Shown: piece by piece, positions 12,497 through 13,485 of the stretch
Layout: every line of letters starts with the position of its first letter
How positions within the stretch are numbered: the stretch's first letter is position 1
From: DASYRM01 sp036004405
GTDB lineage: Bacteria > Acidobacteriota > Vicinamibacteria > Vicinamibacterales > UBA2999
Assembly: GCA_036004405.1 (NCBI GenBank)
Contig: DASYRM010000090.1
Span: 1-13,485, forward strand
Direction of reading: 5' to 3'
DNA length: 13,485 nucleotides
Translations under genes and position numbers: made by a program
Notes under the pieces: generated by a model
What the model saw: the letters and a program-made list of their open reading frames with translations, nothing else
Databases searched by the model: none
Told to the model about the DNA's origin: nothing

Positions 12497-13485
12497 ATGA
12501 GATCAGACCTCCGGCGCTACGCGATTGCCGCCGCCGCGGTCGCCGCCTCGCTGCTGGCCCGCTGGGCGCTGCAGGGCGTGTTGGGACCGAAGGTCCCCTT
12601 CCTCCAGTTCTATCCCGCTATCGTTGCGGCGTCGTGGGTCGGGGGCCTCGGGCCCGGCCTGGTGGCCACGGGTTTGTCGGCGCTTGCGGCCATGTGGTCG
12701 CTGCTGCCTCCCGACGGCTTCGGCGTTGGCGATCCCGGCGACCAGCTGTCGCTGGTCGTCTTTGCCGGCACCGGCGTGATCATCGCGTGGCTCAACCATC
12801 GCGTGCACCTGGCCGAGGCGGCGCAGCGCACCGTGGCGGCCGAATCGTCAGCGCGCCTGGAACGTCTGGACGCCATCCTCAACACCACCGTCGACGGCAT
12901 CATCGTGATCGACGCCAGAGGGCGCATCGAGGCGTTCAACCCCGGCGCCGAGCGCCTGTTCGGCTATCCCGAGGCCGAGGTGACGGGGCGCAACGTGAGC
13001 GTGTTGATGCCGTCGCCCCATCACGAGGAGCACGACGCCTACCTGCAGCGGTATCTCACCACCGGCGAGGCGAAGATCATCGGCCTCGGCCGCGAGGTCA
13101 CCGGCCGCCGCCGCGATGGGAGCCTCTTTCCGGTGCATCTCTCCGTTGGAGAGATGAGCATCGGCGGCGAGCGTAAGTTCACCGGCATGCTGCGCGACCT
13201 TACGCGGCGCATGAGCCTCGAGGGCCAGCTCGGTGCCAGCGAGGCGCGCTGGCAGGCCATCATCGACTCGGCGGTGGACGGCATCGTGGTCATCGACCAG
13301 CACGGCCGCGTCGAGTCGTTCAATCCGGCGGCCGAGGCGATGTTCGGCTACCAGGCCCACGAGGTGCTGGGCCACAACGTGGACATGCTGATGCCCTCGC
13401 CGTACCGGGAAGAGCACGACACCTATCTGTCGCGCTATCTGGCCACCGGGCGCGCCAAGGTGATCGGTGTCGGCCGCGAAGTGCA
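12497..13485 (+). CDS. membrane PAS sensor, probably a histidine kinase (3' end missing)
   Basis: 329 residues are visible before the window ends. Residues 7-100 are a DUF4118-like (KdpD-type) segment of three to four TM helices, with FYPAIVAASWVGGLGPGL (38-55) and WSLLPP (67-72). A linker helix (101-125) leads to PAS 1 (about 122-235) and PAS 2 (from 250), which closely resemble each other and Bradyrhizobium FixL. Each has a Phe-Asn-Pro turn, LMPSP, EEHDxYLxRYLxTG and IGxGRE. The FixL haem ligand His200 corresponds to H179 and H307, and the O2-contacting Arg220 to R199 and R327. R185 and R313 match FixL Arg206. A transmitter domain is expected beyond the edge but not seen; other outputs (cyclase, RsbU) are possible. 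ATG 12497 has no Shine-Dalgarno. The cognate receiver lies just upstream. Confidence 0.85.
   Translation, partial: MRSDLRRYAIAAAAVAASLLARWALQGVLGPKVPFLQFYPAIVAASWVGGLGPGLVATGLSALAAMWSLLPPDGFGVGDPGDQLSLVVFAGTGVIIAWLNHRVHLAEAAQRTVAAESSARLERLDAILNTTVDGIIVIDARGRIEAFNPGAERLFGYPEAEVTGRNVSVLMPSPHHEEHDAYLQRYLTTGEAKIIGLGREVTGRRRDGSLFPVHLSVGEMSIGGERKFTGMLRDLTRRMSLEGQLGASEARWQAIIDSAVDGIVVIDQHGRVESFNPAAEAMFGYQAHEVLGHNVDMLMPSPYREEHDTYLSRYLATGRAKVIGVGREV

Noticed and set aside
1..13485. CRISPR array, rRNA or riboswitch
   Set aside because: No regularly spaced repeats, no rRNA-like sequence and no known aptamer consensus were seen.

Overview
The window looks like a piece of a high-GC Acidobacteriota chromosome, most likely from the Vicinamibacteria (subdivision 6). 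The main reasons are a long duplicated permease of the ADOP type paired with a PadR regulator, an IS110-type transposase start, and several genes with no Shine-Dalgarno sequence whose -10-like hexamer sits directly in front of the start codon. The taxonomic call is inference: no rRNA or other marker gene is present beyond gltX.

Left third (1-4140), an accessory region with scars of mobile DNA. The first 40 bases, read on the minus strand, are the start of an IS110-family transposase. The non-coding DNA upstream of it (41 to about 250) is where an IS110 left end and bridge RNA would be expected. Next come padR (255-587, -) and an 879-residue ADOP permease (602-3241, -), probably one operon with the permease first. 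A badly decayed tyrosine recombinase (about 3314-3953, +) follows and points into the 3' end of a tRNA-Gln(CUG) (4030-4103, -). This arrangement is typical of an old tRNA-targeted integration.

Middle (4232-8224). A 14-TM DHA2-type drug efflux MFS transporter (+) converges on a small KGG-repeat stress protein (-). gltX, glutamyl-tRNA synthetase (-), is followed by a divergent DinB-family gene (+). A short palindromic repeat lies in the gltX/DinB intergenic region, and a second copy lies at 11727-11758.

Right part (8379-13485). A secreted protein of unknown function (-) overlaps by four bases the C-terminal fragment of a TonB-dependent receptor (-), whose 5' part is missing. Divergent from these are a second DinB-like gene and an AAHS-type aromatic-acid/H+ symporter (+). 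Behind the second palindromic repeat lies a remnant of an M4 (thermolysin-like) protease (-). The window ends with a two-component pair: a receiver-only response regulator and, 16 bases later, a membrane sensor (DUF4118-like segment plus two FixL-like PAS domains) that runs off the edge. Both PAS domains keep the positions that in FixL bind haem iron (His) and contact O2 (Arg), so a tandem haem gas sensor is a testable possibility.

The points most worth following up are the IS110 non-coding end, the tandem FixL-like PAS sensor, the apparent leaderless promoters, and the set of gene fragments (integrase, receptor, protease) that mark rearrangement points.
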